A DNA stretch of 64,000 nt from assembly GCF_021462225.1 (NCBI RefSeq), contig NC_061800.1, positions 9,271,002 through 9,335,001 on the forward strand, written 5' to 3'. The position numbers and the translations under genes are program-made. Positions 33,270 to 44,298 of this stretch are shown here, piece by piece. The notes beneath the pieces are model-generated. The model saw only the letters and a program-made list of their open reading frames with translations. It was not told the origin of the DNA and did not search any database. Each line of letters opens with the position of its first letter. The first letter of the stretch is position 1. The stretch is from Girardinichthys multiradiatus (Eukaryota > Chordata > Actinopteri > Cyprinodontiformes > Goodeidae).

Positions 33270-34359
33270 ATGGCAACACAGGAAGAGGCTGAACTCTGTT
33301 TTCCACAACTTAACAGCTCCTGCAGGAAGCCAATACTTCATTGGTCTAAAGCTGTGCTCCTGAACACTGTGCTGTCCTTTATCTGTCTGACCACTGTATT
33401 TCTCAACCTGCTCATCATCATTTCAATCTCCCAGTTCAGGCAAATATTAAAACAGCTTAACTTTAACTGTTTAGAAATGTGAAGTTATTTTGACATCAAT
33501 GTGTTTTCACAGAATATTTGCCTTTTTTCTGTCTTATTCCAGGAAGCTTCACACCACCACTAACATCCTCCTTCTTTCATTGGCTGTGTCAGATTTCCTT
33601 GTGGGTCTCCTGTTGATGCCTGGGGAAATCTTAAGAAGCACAACTTGCTGGTTTCTTGGAGATGTCATATGTTCTCTCTATTATTACCTGGTCTGCCTAA
33701 TTATCTCTGGTTCTATTGGAAACATTGTTCTCATATCAGTTGACCGTTATGTGGCTATTTGTCACCCTTTACATTATGCCACTAGGATCACCTTAGGAAG
33801 AGTCAAGTGCTGTATTTGTCTATGTTGGCTTGGTGTAGGTTTTTACAGCATTTATTATGTGAAGGATGATCTTATTCAACCAGGCAGAGGCAAATCCTGC
33901 TTTGGAGAGTGTACGTTTATATTAAGCTATCTGACTGGAACTATTGACCTAATTTTGACTTTTATAATTCCAGTTTCAATTATCATCCTTTTGTACATGA
34001 GAGTATTTGTGGTGGCTGTGTCTCAGGCTCGTGCCATGCGCTCTCACATTACAGCTGTCACACTTCATTGTTCAGCAAACCCAGCAACAAAAAGATCAGA
34101 GTTAAAAGCAGCCAGGACTCTGGGTGTTCTCATTGTTGTATATCTAACATGTTACTGCCCATATTATACTTACTCCCTTATTGGGACAAATGTGACAAGC
34201 ACTGAATATGCATCATTTTTTATATTTCTCTTTTATTTTAACTCCTGTCTAAACCCTGTCATATATGCCCTGTTCTACCCCTGGTTCAGAAAAGCTATTA
34301 AGGTCATTGTCACGCTTCAGATACTGCAGCCTGGCTCCTGTGATGCAAATATACTGTAG
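33270..34359 (+). CDS. Trace-amine-associated receptor, copy 2 (two exons)
   Basis: Complete TAAR-family GPCR: exons 33270-33439 and 33543-34359, 328 residues. The start is the second of two adjacent ATGs (33267, 33270), giving MATQEEAELCFPQLNSSC, a TAAR-like N-terminus with an N-glycosylation site at Asn15. An in-frame ATG at 33198 would add an unlikely extension. Seven helices are seen: Asn46 (1.50), Asp74 (2.50), Cys100 (3.25), DRY 124-126, Trp152, Pro200 (5.50) and NPVIY 294-298, then YPWF of the TAAR fingerprint. Position 3.32 is Val107, not the usual amine-binding Asp. Asp192 at 5.42 is present. This combination is known from a large teleost TAAR clade that recognises amines non-classically. 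The intron uses a GC donor. Likely expressed in olfactory neurons and coupled to the olfactory G protein, by family. Confidence 0.95.
33440..33542 (+). other. GC-AG intron of TAAR copy 2
   Basis: The 103 bp intron has donor AG|GCAAAT at 33440 and acceptor TTCCAG at 33537-33542. Joining keeps the family pattern QFRKLHTTTN at the end of TM1. A GT donor 6 bp upstream (33434) would also be in frame but removes Phe and Arg. Copy 3 has the same donor and the same intron length. Confidence 0.8.
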
Positions 34360-35976
34360 AGACACTTCAATCACTCTTCTTAGATCTCTTGAAGTAAACT
34401 TGATGTACGCAAATGACGCAAAATAGGACATTCATTTCTAAATGAAAATTGTCTTTGATTGTCTTTAATCAAAAGCAATGAAGTTTAAAAATAGATTTAC
34501 ATAATATTTCTAATTTTTATAGCTTAATTAATAATTAATAAGTGGACATGTATATACTACATTTTGATATTTGATCACTTATTAGTAACCAAAATGTAAG
34601 AGAAACAGGAGCAAAACAAATGCAACATATATTAGCATGAAAAATATTATGTAAAACAGAAATGCTTTAACACTGTCATCATTGCTGCCTCTGGTACCTT
34701 AGTCATGTCTCAGTTTTTTCTGATTAAACTCTAAATCTTTAAAATCACTAAAAAGAAGAAAACAAATTTATTCCACTTTATTAATTTTGCACTCTGACTT
34801 GCATGTATGGTATTTTGTTGCAAAACGTTTATCGTTTCTAAATTGAACTGCTACATGAGCGTGATGTTAGGAATGGCAAGTCATCCTGATGTGAAGAGAA
34901 GTATGAGGCAGTTTTAGTTATGTGTCATTAGCAAAGAAAGTCACAACACAAATGACTTACCACAAAAAACCAATTAGGCACCAACATGGACCCTGATTTT
35001 AGGGAAACAGCCAACTAAACAGTGGTTGTTGTCCTGTTTTTTTCCTGTGTTAAATATTTACTGTACTTTGAATATCACATGGGTTTCCATAAATTACTAA
35101 TTTTAAATAAATGTGTGCTATTTTTTGTTTGTTGAAACTACTGAAGCAAGAAATATCAGGCATTGCCATAGATACAGAAACACAACAGTGTTGTGGTGAT
35201 CATATAAAGTTACTTTGTGTCAGCAAAAGTATCTTTTGGAATTTTTAAACCTAATATGTCCATCCAGTATAAGGCGTCTTGGAAAGTTACCCATTACCAT
35301 GTAGGTAATTAGTTTTGCTTGTATAGCTTTTTTTTTTTTTTTTTTGTGGTAAAATATAAAATTGCTGAGTTGACTTTTAATATGAAAATGTTTTTTTTTT
35401 TGTCTCAGTAGAAAGAAACTGACAAGTACAGTTCTAGTATGATTCTGGAAAATAAGTTTATTGTCTTTAAGTTCTGACAATCATCTTCTTATTGTTGTTG
35501 AGACAGAAATGCCAGCCAAGTCAAACCATAGTCTTAAAAGTTTTTTAAACAAGTCAGTAGGAGGTGGTAATAAAGTTATTTTCCAAGAGTCTTATTTTAC
35601 ACAGTTTCTTGCTGCACATGTATCTCTGTTTTTCTTAACCTGTTTGCTTAAAATCATCTTGCAATATGTGAAGAAATTCGAAGAGGTTCCCATTTCAATT
35701 GAACTGAAGCCGTGGAACATTTGCTGTCAAATTTTCCACATCAACTAGTTGATCAGGCTGTGATCAGAAGTCTTGTTGTTTGTAATTTTTCTCCTCTATC
35801 TCTCACAAAGTTATGTTAGACATTTTTAATGGTCTTAAAGACCAAAACCTATGTTTGGTGGACCTGAATCAGTAATAAATAAGTATTACTGTGTTGAACG
35901 GTACACCATGGTATACCATCTGCAGAAAAAGATTTATAGATTTTATGAATATGAATGTGTTCACATTTAAAAAGAT
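34360..35976. other. 3' flank of TAAR copy 2, no gene seen
   Basis: Aligns with 857-2449. Contains poly-T runs near 35329 and 35390. Nothing coding is supported. Confidence 0.65.
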
Positions 35977-36466
35977 GGCACTGTAGATGGCAGGCTTGGA
36001 CCTTTGCTCTCTTGTAATTTGTGTGTTTTTGTTTGCATATTCTGCTCTAACCACAATTCTGTGGTCTCACACTAAAGAGGAACTCTTAAACACCAGACTG
36101 TTCTCTCATGACAATTTTTACTCCATTTTTATTTCACCCCAACTTTACTGAGACCTTGGATGCCAGCACAGTGGCTCTCTATAGATCTACCAGAGACAAA
36201 AATAAACGGGCAAGTGCGCTCAAGAAACCTCAACAGCGGGGACTTTGCACTCCATTGCTTTCATTCCACCTGGCTAATGTCGGCAGCCTGGTTAGCAAAT
36301 GGACAAACTGCTGCTTCTAAACTCTAAAGCCACCCTCTGTTTCACCGAAACCTGCACACCCAAGACAAGGCACTTCTGATGCCAGGCGTCCAGTTGCTTC
36401 GAATGGACTGAAGGGAAGAGCTCCTGGGGAAAAAGAGAGAGGGACGAATTTGCTTTTATATAAACC
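35977..36466 (+). repeat. Degenerate L2-like LINE fragment, unit 2 copy
   Basis: Same fossil as at 2450-2925. It retains a segment with aagacaaggcacttctgatg that is lost from the unit 1 copy and kept in unit 3. Confidence 0.55.
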
Positions 36467-38745
36467 CTCCTATTACCTTAAAATAACTAACATCTTTTGT
36501 CAGCAGTTAAAACTTCCTATAATTATGAAAATTTCGATTGTTCCCCAAATGTATGTGTTAGGTACTTCATGTTTCTTTGTTGGCTACTCAAATGGACCTT
36601 TAAACCCAATATGATATGTAACTTCAACCTGATGGTGGAGTGGAGGCCTTAGGAGATAAGGAAGTCAGAAGGAGCTTGGAAGCCAGATGGTGGAGATGGA
36701 GTGGAGGAGGGTTGAAGCTCAGCTGAAGAGCAGGAGATTCTGCTTATGAAGGTCTTTTAAAGCGAAGCCTGGAGGGATGATTGGTTGAAGAGTAATGCGG
36801 ACCAGATGCTGATTGGTTGGAGCAGAGAATGTGATGGAGTGGATTTGAGTCTTCCAAGTAGAATTTTTGTCTAAACTCCATTTTTGGAATGAAAAGGAAT
36901 TTCTTTTATGAAGGATAGTAACATGTTTTATATTTGGGATGAATTTGACCCCAGAAAAAACAAACTCAATTGCTGTTATATTCACACACCTTATTTATCT
37001 GTCATCAAAGTGTGTGATGAACAAGAAAACATGGAATGTATTTAGAAACATGGTTGCTGGAAGTATTGTCCTTCCAGTGTCCTTTCGACTTGTACACTCC
37101 TGCCAAAATGAGGAACCCATTGAAAGCTTGTAAACACATTTCACCCACTTCTTTCCAACTATCTCCATACACCCGTCTACCCTCTTAATTTGTCATCTCA
37201 AGTAAATCCTTTTTAAATGATGATGTTATGAACAGCTCAAATGCTCATTTTATGTCTTGGACATGGTTGACAGCGTATCTGGTGGAGCCTATAACCATTT
37301 TAATGACGTCAACAGCACAGTGTCTGCCCTGTTGCGGAAGTGGGGAGACAGACAACAATAACTTTTCATTTTTGGAAAGTAGAGTGCTTGCTGAAAGTTT
37401 TGAGTGTACTGGAGGGTCAATATGAAGTGATTCTCATCAGAGGAGGGTGCCTGATCAGGGTTCTTGCCATTTTGTAGTAATGGTATGTATGATTTCATTG
37501 GGTTATATAAGGATTAGGGCACTAAAGCTTTTTTGAAGATTAGAAGATTTTATGTTATAGCTGGTTAGGGTTAAGATTGTTTGTAAAATATTGATACCTC
37601 TATGTTTTATACTGACCACAAAGAACACTGATACGTACCAAATGGTTACAGATCATGGAGCTCTGGAGAGTGATGTGAAAGCTAGAAGAACCCTCAACAA
37701 AGCCTGGGATCAGGGATATGAGGCAGGACCCACAAAGGAACTCTGAAGACTGTGACCCCGGAAGCAGCTCTGAAGGCTAGGACCCATGAAGGAGGCTGTG
37801 CTTAACTCAGTTATGTGCGCCTGAAGCTTTGCTGACATGGCCACTCCAGGCATCATTATACACCAAACATATCGGCAGCAGCTGTAACAATATTAAGAAA
37901 AACAGTAGTAACAACAATTATTTTGATACTTTAAGGTCCAAAGAGGCCCAAATCCCGAAAAAATACCATTTAAATATTTGGGTTTCTGGAACTTCAATTT
38001 CTGTAAGTGAATTCAAGCAATCACGGCAAGTCAATCTGACCAATCACGATTTTCACAAACTACGCCCGCACCCAAGAACCTCCCCCTATTTACTGCTTAG
38101 GCCCCTACATGTCAGGTGGCCTGCAGGTGGTCTGGCACATAGACCACGCTAATGCAAACGGTTTTGAATGACATGTCAATTGGGTGCCTCTCACCTCCCT
38201 TAAATGTGTCTGGACTTGAGTGGCATTCATCATCTGGTCAGGGCACTATTCACAATGAAGCAATCATTAGTGTGGGATGTAGCGAAAGGGCATCCACGTA
38301 TGTACCTTTTTGTGAGTCCTCCAGTATATTTGTATCTCTGTTGTTGTCAACATTCATGTCAAAAACATTCATATTGACAACCCTCAAGACAGAGGTGCTA
38401 AGGAACTATGTAATATACTTAACATTTTTTCCCGAGCATACGTCTCCCAGTATGAAAGAGCAATTACCATTTTTCAGCATCTCTACAAGTAGATCAAATG
38501 CCACCAGGTTTTTTTCTGAAATCCCTCAAGAGGGGTCTTTAATGTTCACAAAACAATTCCCCAAAAATGTTTTGCACTTTTAGTTTTACAGCACTTTAAA
38601 CACGTCATGACATTTAATAGGTCCTTAAGACTGGCTCTGTGAACAAAACGGCACAAAAAACACCTTTCTTTTTGCAGCAACTAATTAGCCTGCTGTCTGG
38701 CCAGTTAGCTAACAGTGCTGTGTTATTTCTGGATAACCAGTCATT
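36467..38745. other. Unit-shared intergenic sequence, no gene seen
   Basis: Aligns with 2926-5194. No domain-bearing frame. A short open frame near 38152-38583 is longer than its equivalents in units 1 and 3 only because of indels. Confidence 0.6.
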
Positions 38746-39262
38746 CATTCAGTTCAATTCAATTCAGTTCAGTTCATTTATATAGCGCCAATTTGCAACA
38801 CATGTCGTCTCAAGGCATTTCACAAACGTCAGGTACATACATTCCAATTAGTGCTAACCATTGAACAGTGCAGTCGGATTCAGTTATTTATTCAAATTGA
38901 ATAAAAAGCTTTTCTATCTAAGAAAACCAAGCAGATTGCATCCAGTCAGTGACTTGCAACATTCCCTCCTCCCAGATGAGCATGTAGAGACAGTGGACAG
39001 TCACTGGCGTTGACTTTGCAGCAATCCCTCATACTGAGCATGCATGTGGCGACAGTGGAGAGGAAAAACTCCCTTTTAACAGGAAGAAACCTCCAGCAGA
39101 ACCAGGCTCAGTGTGAGTGGTCATCTGCCATGACCAACTGGGGGTTTGAGAGAACAGAGCAGAGACACAAAGAGAACAAAAAAGCATTGATCCAGGAGTC
39201 CTTTCTATCGGAAGGAAAAGTAAATGTTAATGGATGTAGCTCCTTTAGTCGTTTCACCTAGA
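38746..39262. repeat. Interspersed teleost repeat with TTCAG/TTCAA run, unit 2 copy
   Basis: Same repeat as at 5195-5665, here including the cccttttaacaggaagaaac piece missing in unit 1. Confidence 0.55.
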
Positions 39263-39592
39263 AAGAAAGAACAGATCAACTCTGAGCCAGTTTTCAAGGT
39301 TAGAGTCTGAAAGAGAGCACATAGAGTTAGTCACAGTAAAAGCTCAGTCAATTGCTATGTCTAGAAGAGAGAAAGGGTTAAACACTGAAAGACAAAGCCG
39401 TGTGGGTCATCGGTAGAGGTTGAGCATTAAGTTGTTGCCGGCAGAAGCTCGGATGATGCCCCTCTCCAGAAAGGTGTCACAGGTAGACACATACCCAGTC
39501 CAGGTGTAGCTTTTAGGAAGAGAAAAGAGGGAGAACATCAAGTTAAAAACTGAAATAACAGGAAATAATGCAGAATTAGAGAGTAGTGTGTG

Positions 39593-40097
39593 TAATGATT
39601 ATGATTATTGATTATTTAATATTTATCAAGAATTATAATTTAAAATCATAATAAAAAAAAAAAAAAACTTTCTTAAACAAAATCATTACTTACGAATAGA
39701 AATCAGAGATGTCCTCTGGTGTTGTTATTATGGGCTCAAAGCTCTTTAATAATTACAAATTATTAACCAAACCACAAACTGTCATTGTTTATTCAACCGC
39801 TTCACTAAATGTGGGGGAACTTCGACCTTCTTTTGACAGATAAATCATTCTTGCACAAAATAAACACAAACGCTTCTCTTAATTATATATATATATGAAG
39901 CCAAATAATCCTGATATACCATTATTCTGGTCCAAAACCATCACCTAACTAACAAGCACTATTCTACACAAAGGGAATATCAATGACTACCTAACAATAA
40001 TAATAAAATAAAAACATATATACGCATTTAGTGTCTATGAAGATCAAACCAGTAGTTTTATGGACAAAATGTGTAATTTGGGTTAAATGGAAAGAAC
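39593..40097. repeat. 0.5 kb direct repeat, first copy
   Basis: Begins tgtaatgattatgattattg and ends at ggttaaatggaaagaa. The second copy is 43779-44298. Unit 1 has it once (from about 5996, containing the pogo-like insertion). No TG...CA ends with matching target duplication were found, so it is not clearly an LTR. Confidence 0.7.
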
Positions 40098-41806
40098 TGG
40101 AGGCTGCTCATGGTACAATGGTGGGCCCTGTGCTCCATGGAATCGGGTCCTGGGCAGTGGTTGAGGGTGGTATGAACCACCTGAGTCCCCGAGACGGCTC
40201 TCCTGTCACCTTGGCGGAGATGAGGGATTGTAGAGCAGGGTCCTGCAAGTCAAGTGTGACGGCTGCTCGCCCCTAAAACGTGAACCATTTAATTCTAGTG
40301 AGTCCACCGCCAGGTATTGTTCATGGCTGTCTACTACAGTGGGGTGGGACACTGCACCACTGAATCTAATCTGCCTACTCTTACCTGTTGTGGACTCTGT
40401 GGATGTGTGGGCAAAACCACAACCTTGGGAAGGTTGTCTCTGCAGAGCAGCTTCTACGTTTTCCAACTCTGAGTGGAAGGTTCTCTCAGGGTGTTGCACG
40501 TGTGGCTCAGCTTCAAAGGTTTCAACCTGTGAGACAGGATTTATCTCCACCCCCCAGTCCTCTGGGGATGGGTTTAAAACGCTGGTCAACTTCTCACCTG
40601 ACCCTTCGCTAATATAAAAGAGTGAGCTGTCCTAACACATTGGCCACCTGTGTGTCTTTTGGTGGGTTCTTAATGACCTGAAGCAATTCTTGAATCCTTG
40701 CTTCACAATCCTCAATTTTATAATCATTAAGAGCTTTTTGCTCCTCTGATGACAATAAAATCAAAGCTCCAATTGCTTCCTGGGCCTACAACGGCTCTTT
40801 GAAGAAACCTTCATAATGAGCTACAACAACATTTAACTTCCCTTTGGGATTAATAAAGTATTTTTGAATTTAATAGAATTTCTGTGGGGCCCTCCTGACT
40901 CACATCTCCAGCTACAGTCTGGAATGTTTTCTCCATCTTTGGCCAAAATGCACAACAACAAACAGAGCTGTTCAGCTTTGAATGACCACTAAAATTACCT
41001 GTAGTGACAATTAGCAGTAACACAAACAGACTAAGCTGTTTAGTTTTGAATGATTGCTTAAATCAATTAGCAGCAACACAAACAGACTAAGCTGTTTAGT
41101 TTTGAATGATCGCTAAAATCAATTAGCAGCAACACAAACAGACTAAGCACTCAGCTATATATATATAGGTTATATATATAGGTTTGCTTAAAATGGGTAC
41201 ACAGGTTTGACCGTTCAAACTGTGGCTTACTCAAATCTATGCTTTAATTGAGATAAAAAGCATAGCACACAAAAAAAATTTAAACAAAACCCAAATTTTA
41301 AAATAAAATTTTAAAAGTGGGATAAATAAACTAAAATATTCCAATGCTATTCTTAGCTTCAAATGGATGTTAGTGATTCATACTATGGGTTACTTACATT
41401 CTTGTAGATTTAACCAAGTTAGACAACTAAAGTTAGTTATGCGAGTCGGGTTAAATATGCTACACACACAAGGAAAACTCAGCAAAAAAAATGCACAAAT
41501 TCCAGAGCAGAAGTGGCAATGAATAATCAATAACTTGATTTTAGCTCAAGCTATGTACTTTGATAATCGGTGATGGGATTATCTGCTTGTGTTACTAAAA
41601 CTAATCAAATTAGTTAAATTCTGTGGTAGCAACTGTAATTCTCACTAGTGACCACAAGATGGCACTAAACGTCTGTCTGCAGCTGAGAAAATCCTGTTGC
41701 AACTGCAATTCACTAAATGGCCACCAGACGGTAGCGTTGCTTCCTCCCTGACTGAGAGAGTGTAAGTTACAGCTGTAGTTACACCACGGGACGCCAGAGG
41801 CAGATA
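40098..41806. other. Unit 2-only segment between direct repeats, no gene recognised
   Basis: GC-richer at 40098-40600, where open frames on both strands (for example 127 codons on the minus strand, 40589-40206) show no recognisable domain. Then AT-rich sequence with a minisatellite (40944-41155). Function unknown. Confidence 0.45.
40944..41155. repeat. Minisatellite, about 57 bp period, roughly 3.5 units
   Basis: Successive units contain aacacaaacagactaagctg then tttagttttgaatga and aaatcaattagcag, with one or two changes between neighbours. The first unit is the most diverged. Confidence 0.7.
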
Positions 41807-43410
41807 CAGGTCCTTCTCAAAATATTAGCATATTGTGATAAAGTTCATTATTTTCCATAATGTCATGATGAAAATTTAACATTCATATATTTTAGATTCA
41901 TTGCACACTAACAGAAATATTTCAGGTCTTTCATTGTCTTAATACGGATGATTTTGGCATACAGCTCATGAAAACCCAAAATTCCTATCTCACAAAATTA
42001 GCATATCATTAAAAGGGTCTCTAAACGAGCTATGAACCTAATCATCTGAATCAACGAGTTAACTCTTAACACCTGCAAAAGATTCCCGGGGCCTTTAAAA
42101 CTCCCAGCCTGGTTCATCACTCAAAACCCCAATCATGGGTAAGACTGCCGACCTGACTGCTGTCCAGAAGGCCACTATTGACACCCTCAAGCAAGAGGGT
42201 AAGACACAGAAAGAAATTTCTGAACGAATAGGCTGTTCCCAGAGTGCTGTATCGAGGCACCTCAGTGGGAAGTCTGTGGGAAGGAAAAAGTGTGGCAGAA
42301 AACGCTGCACAACGAGAAGAGGTGACCGGACCCTGAGGAAGATTGTGGAGAAGGGCCGATTCCAGACCTTGGGAGACCTGCGGAAGCAGTGGACTGAGTC
42401 TGGAGTAGAAACATCCAGAGCCACCGTGCACAGGCGTGTGCAGGAAATGGGCTACAGATGCCGCATTCCCCAGGTCAAGCCACTTTTGAACCAGAAACAG
42501 CGGCAGAAGCGCCTGACCTGGCCTACAGAGAAGCAGCACTGGACTGTTGCTCAGTGGTCCAAAGTACTTTTTTCGGATGAAAGCAAATTCTGCATGTCAT
42601 TCGGAAATCAAGGTGCCAGAGTCTGGAGGAAGACTGGGGAGGAGGAAATGCCAAAATTCCAGAAGTTCAGTGTCAAGTACCCACAGTCAGTGATGGTCTG
42701 GGGTGCCGTGTCAGCTGCTGGTGTTGGTCCACTGTGTTTTATCAAGGGCAGGGTCAATGCAGCTAGCTATCAGGAGATTTTGGAGCACTTCATGCTTCCT
42801 CTGCTGAAAAGCTTTATGGAGATGAAGATTTCATTTTTCAGCACGACCTGGCACCTGCTCACAGTGCCAAAACCACTGGTAAATGGTTTACTGACCATGG
42901 TATCACTGTGCTCAATTGGCCTGCCAACTCTCCTGACCTGAACCCCATAGAGAATCTGTGGGATATTGTGAAGAGAACGTTGAGAGACTCAAGACCCAAC
43001 ACTCTGGATGAGCTAAAGGCCGCTATCGAAGCATCCTGGGCCTCCATAAGACCTCAGCAGGGCCACAGGCTGATTGCCTCCATGCCGCATTGAAGCAGTC
43101 ATTTCTGCAAAAGGATTCCCGACCAAGTATTGAGTGCATAACTGTACATGATTATTTGAAGGTTGACGTTTTTTGTATTAAAAACACTTTTCTTTTATTG
43201 GTCGGATGAAATATGCTAATTTTGTGAGATAGGAATTTCTGGTTTTCATGAACTGTATGCCAAAATCATCCGTATTAAGACAATAAAAGACCTGAAATAT
43301 TTCAGTTAGTGTGCAATGAATCTAAAATATATGAATGTTAAATTTTCATCATGACATTATGGAAAATAATGAACTTTATCACAATATGCTAATATTTTGA
43401 GAAGGACCTA
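41807..43410 (+). mobile_element. Tc1-like transposon (DD34E) with long inverted repeats
   Basis: 1604 bp, flanked by TA (41805-41806 and 43411-43412). The ends form inverted repeats of about 200 bp, starting CAGGTCCTTCTCAAAATATT at the left and nearly the same on the other strand at the right. It contains a transposase gene with one frameshift. It lies inside the unit 2-only segment. Confidence 0.92.
42135..43093 (+). pseudogene. Tc1-like transposase (DD34E), single frameshift
   Basis: Starts MGKTADLTAVQKATIDTL, with paired-like HTH motifs (KTQKEISERIGCSQSAVSRHL; RATVHRRVQEMGY). The first catalytic D is in LFSDES (about 42567-42584). Near 42815 the frame changes; the second D (in a QHD motif) and the E in NPIENLW lie in the new frame, which continues to 43093. 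Spacing between second D and E is 34 residues. The coding region is otherwise complete at about 319 codons, so the copy is young but dead. Confidence 0.88.
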
Positions 43411-43412
43411 TA

Positions 43413-43778
43413 GTAGGCCTCCTACTGTGCCAGGACTTTTTGGTTGCTCTGGCAACAAGCTGACTGCGCTACAGCTCTAAGCCAGCAGGGGTTGCTTTCA
43501 CAAGCTGGCAATTTACATTGAATTTCACCATAAACTACACAAAACGTCCACCGTGCATCCACAAAAGCACCTTAGAAAAACTATTATTACTATTAGGAGT
43601 ATATTACTACTTCTCTGCAGTAGAATTGAGCCAATATTAGTCAAGATACATCCTCCAGCTTACAACTGCAAAATTTTACAAAATCTCATAACAGAGTTTC
43701 CAGGATATCACAAATGTGTTACTTCGTGCAACAGTGGTATCTGTCATTTTGAGGCTCGTCAAGGAACGCCAATAATGT
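43413..43778. other. Unit 2-only segment right of Tc1 element
   Basis: No gene seen. Sequence between the Tc1 element and the second 0.5 kb direct repeat. Confidence 0.5.
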
Positions 43779-44055
43779 AAAGATTATTATTATTGATTAA
43801 TTAATATTTATCAAGAATTATAATTTAAAATCATAATTAAAAAATAATAATAAATTATTTTTAACCAAAATCCTTACTTACGAATAGAAATCAGAGATGT
43901 CCTCTGGTGTTGTGATTATGTGCTCAAAGCTCTTTAATAATTACAAATTATTAACCAAACCACAAACTGTCACTGTTTATCCAACCGCTTCACCAAAGGT
44001 GGGGGAACTTCGACCTTGTTTTGACAGATAAATCACTCTTGCACAAAATAAACAC

Positions 44056-44091
<36 letters not shown>

Positions 44092-44298
44092 GATTTATTG
44101 AAGCCAAATAATCCTGATATACCATTATTCTGGTCCAAAATCCTTCACCTAACTAACAAGCACTATTCTACACAAAGAGGATAAGAATGACTACCTAACA
44201 ATAATGATAAAAAAAAACATATATGCGCATTTAGTGTCTATGAAGATCAAACCAGTAGTTTTATGGACAAAATGTGTAATTTGGGTTAAATGGAAAGA
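43779..44298. repeat. 0.5 kb direct repeat, second copy, with TA microsatellite
   Basis: Second copy of 39593-40097. Contains a (TA)n expansion at about 44057-44089 where the first copy has only a few units. After 44298 the sequence follows the unit 1 order (from 7370). Confidence 0.7.

Noticed and set aside
40206..40589. 127-codon minus-strand frame in the unit 2-only segment
   Set aside because: No recognisable domain, and an equally long frame exists on the other strand; kept only as unexplained sequence.
40945..41155. CRISPR-like spaced repeats
   Set aside because: Units are head-to-tail without unique spacers and the host is a vertebrate; it is a minisatellite.
39593..44298. Full LTR retrotransposon with 0.5 kb LTRs
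   Set aside because: No TG...CA ends, no primer-binding site, polypurine tract, target duplication or gag/pol were found.
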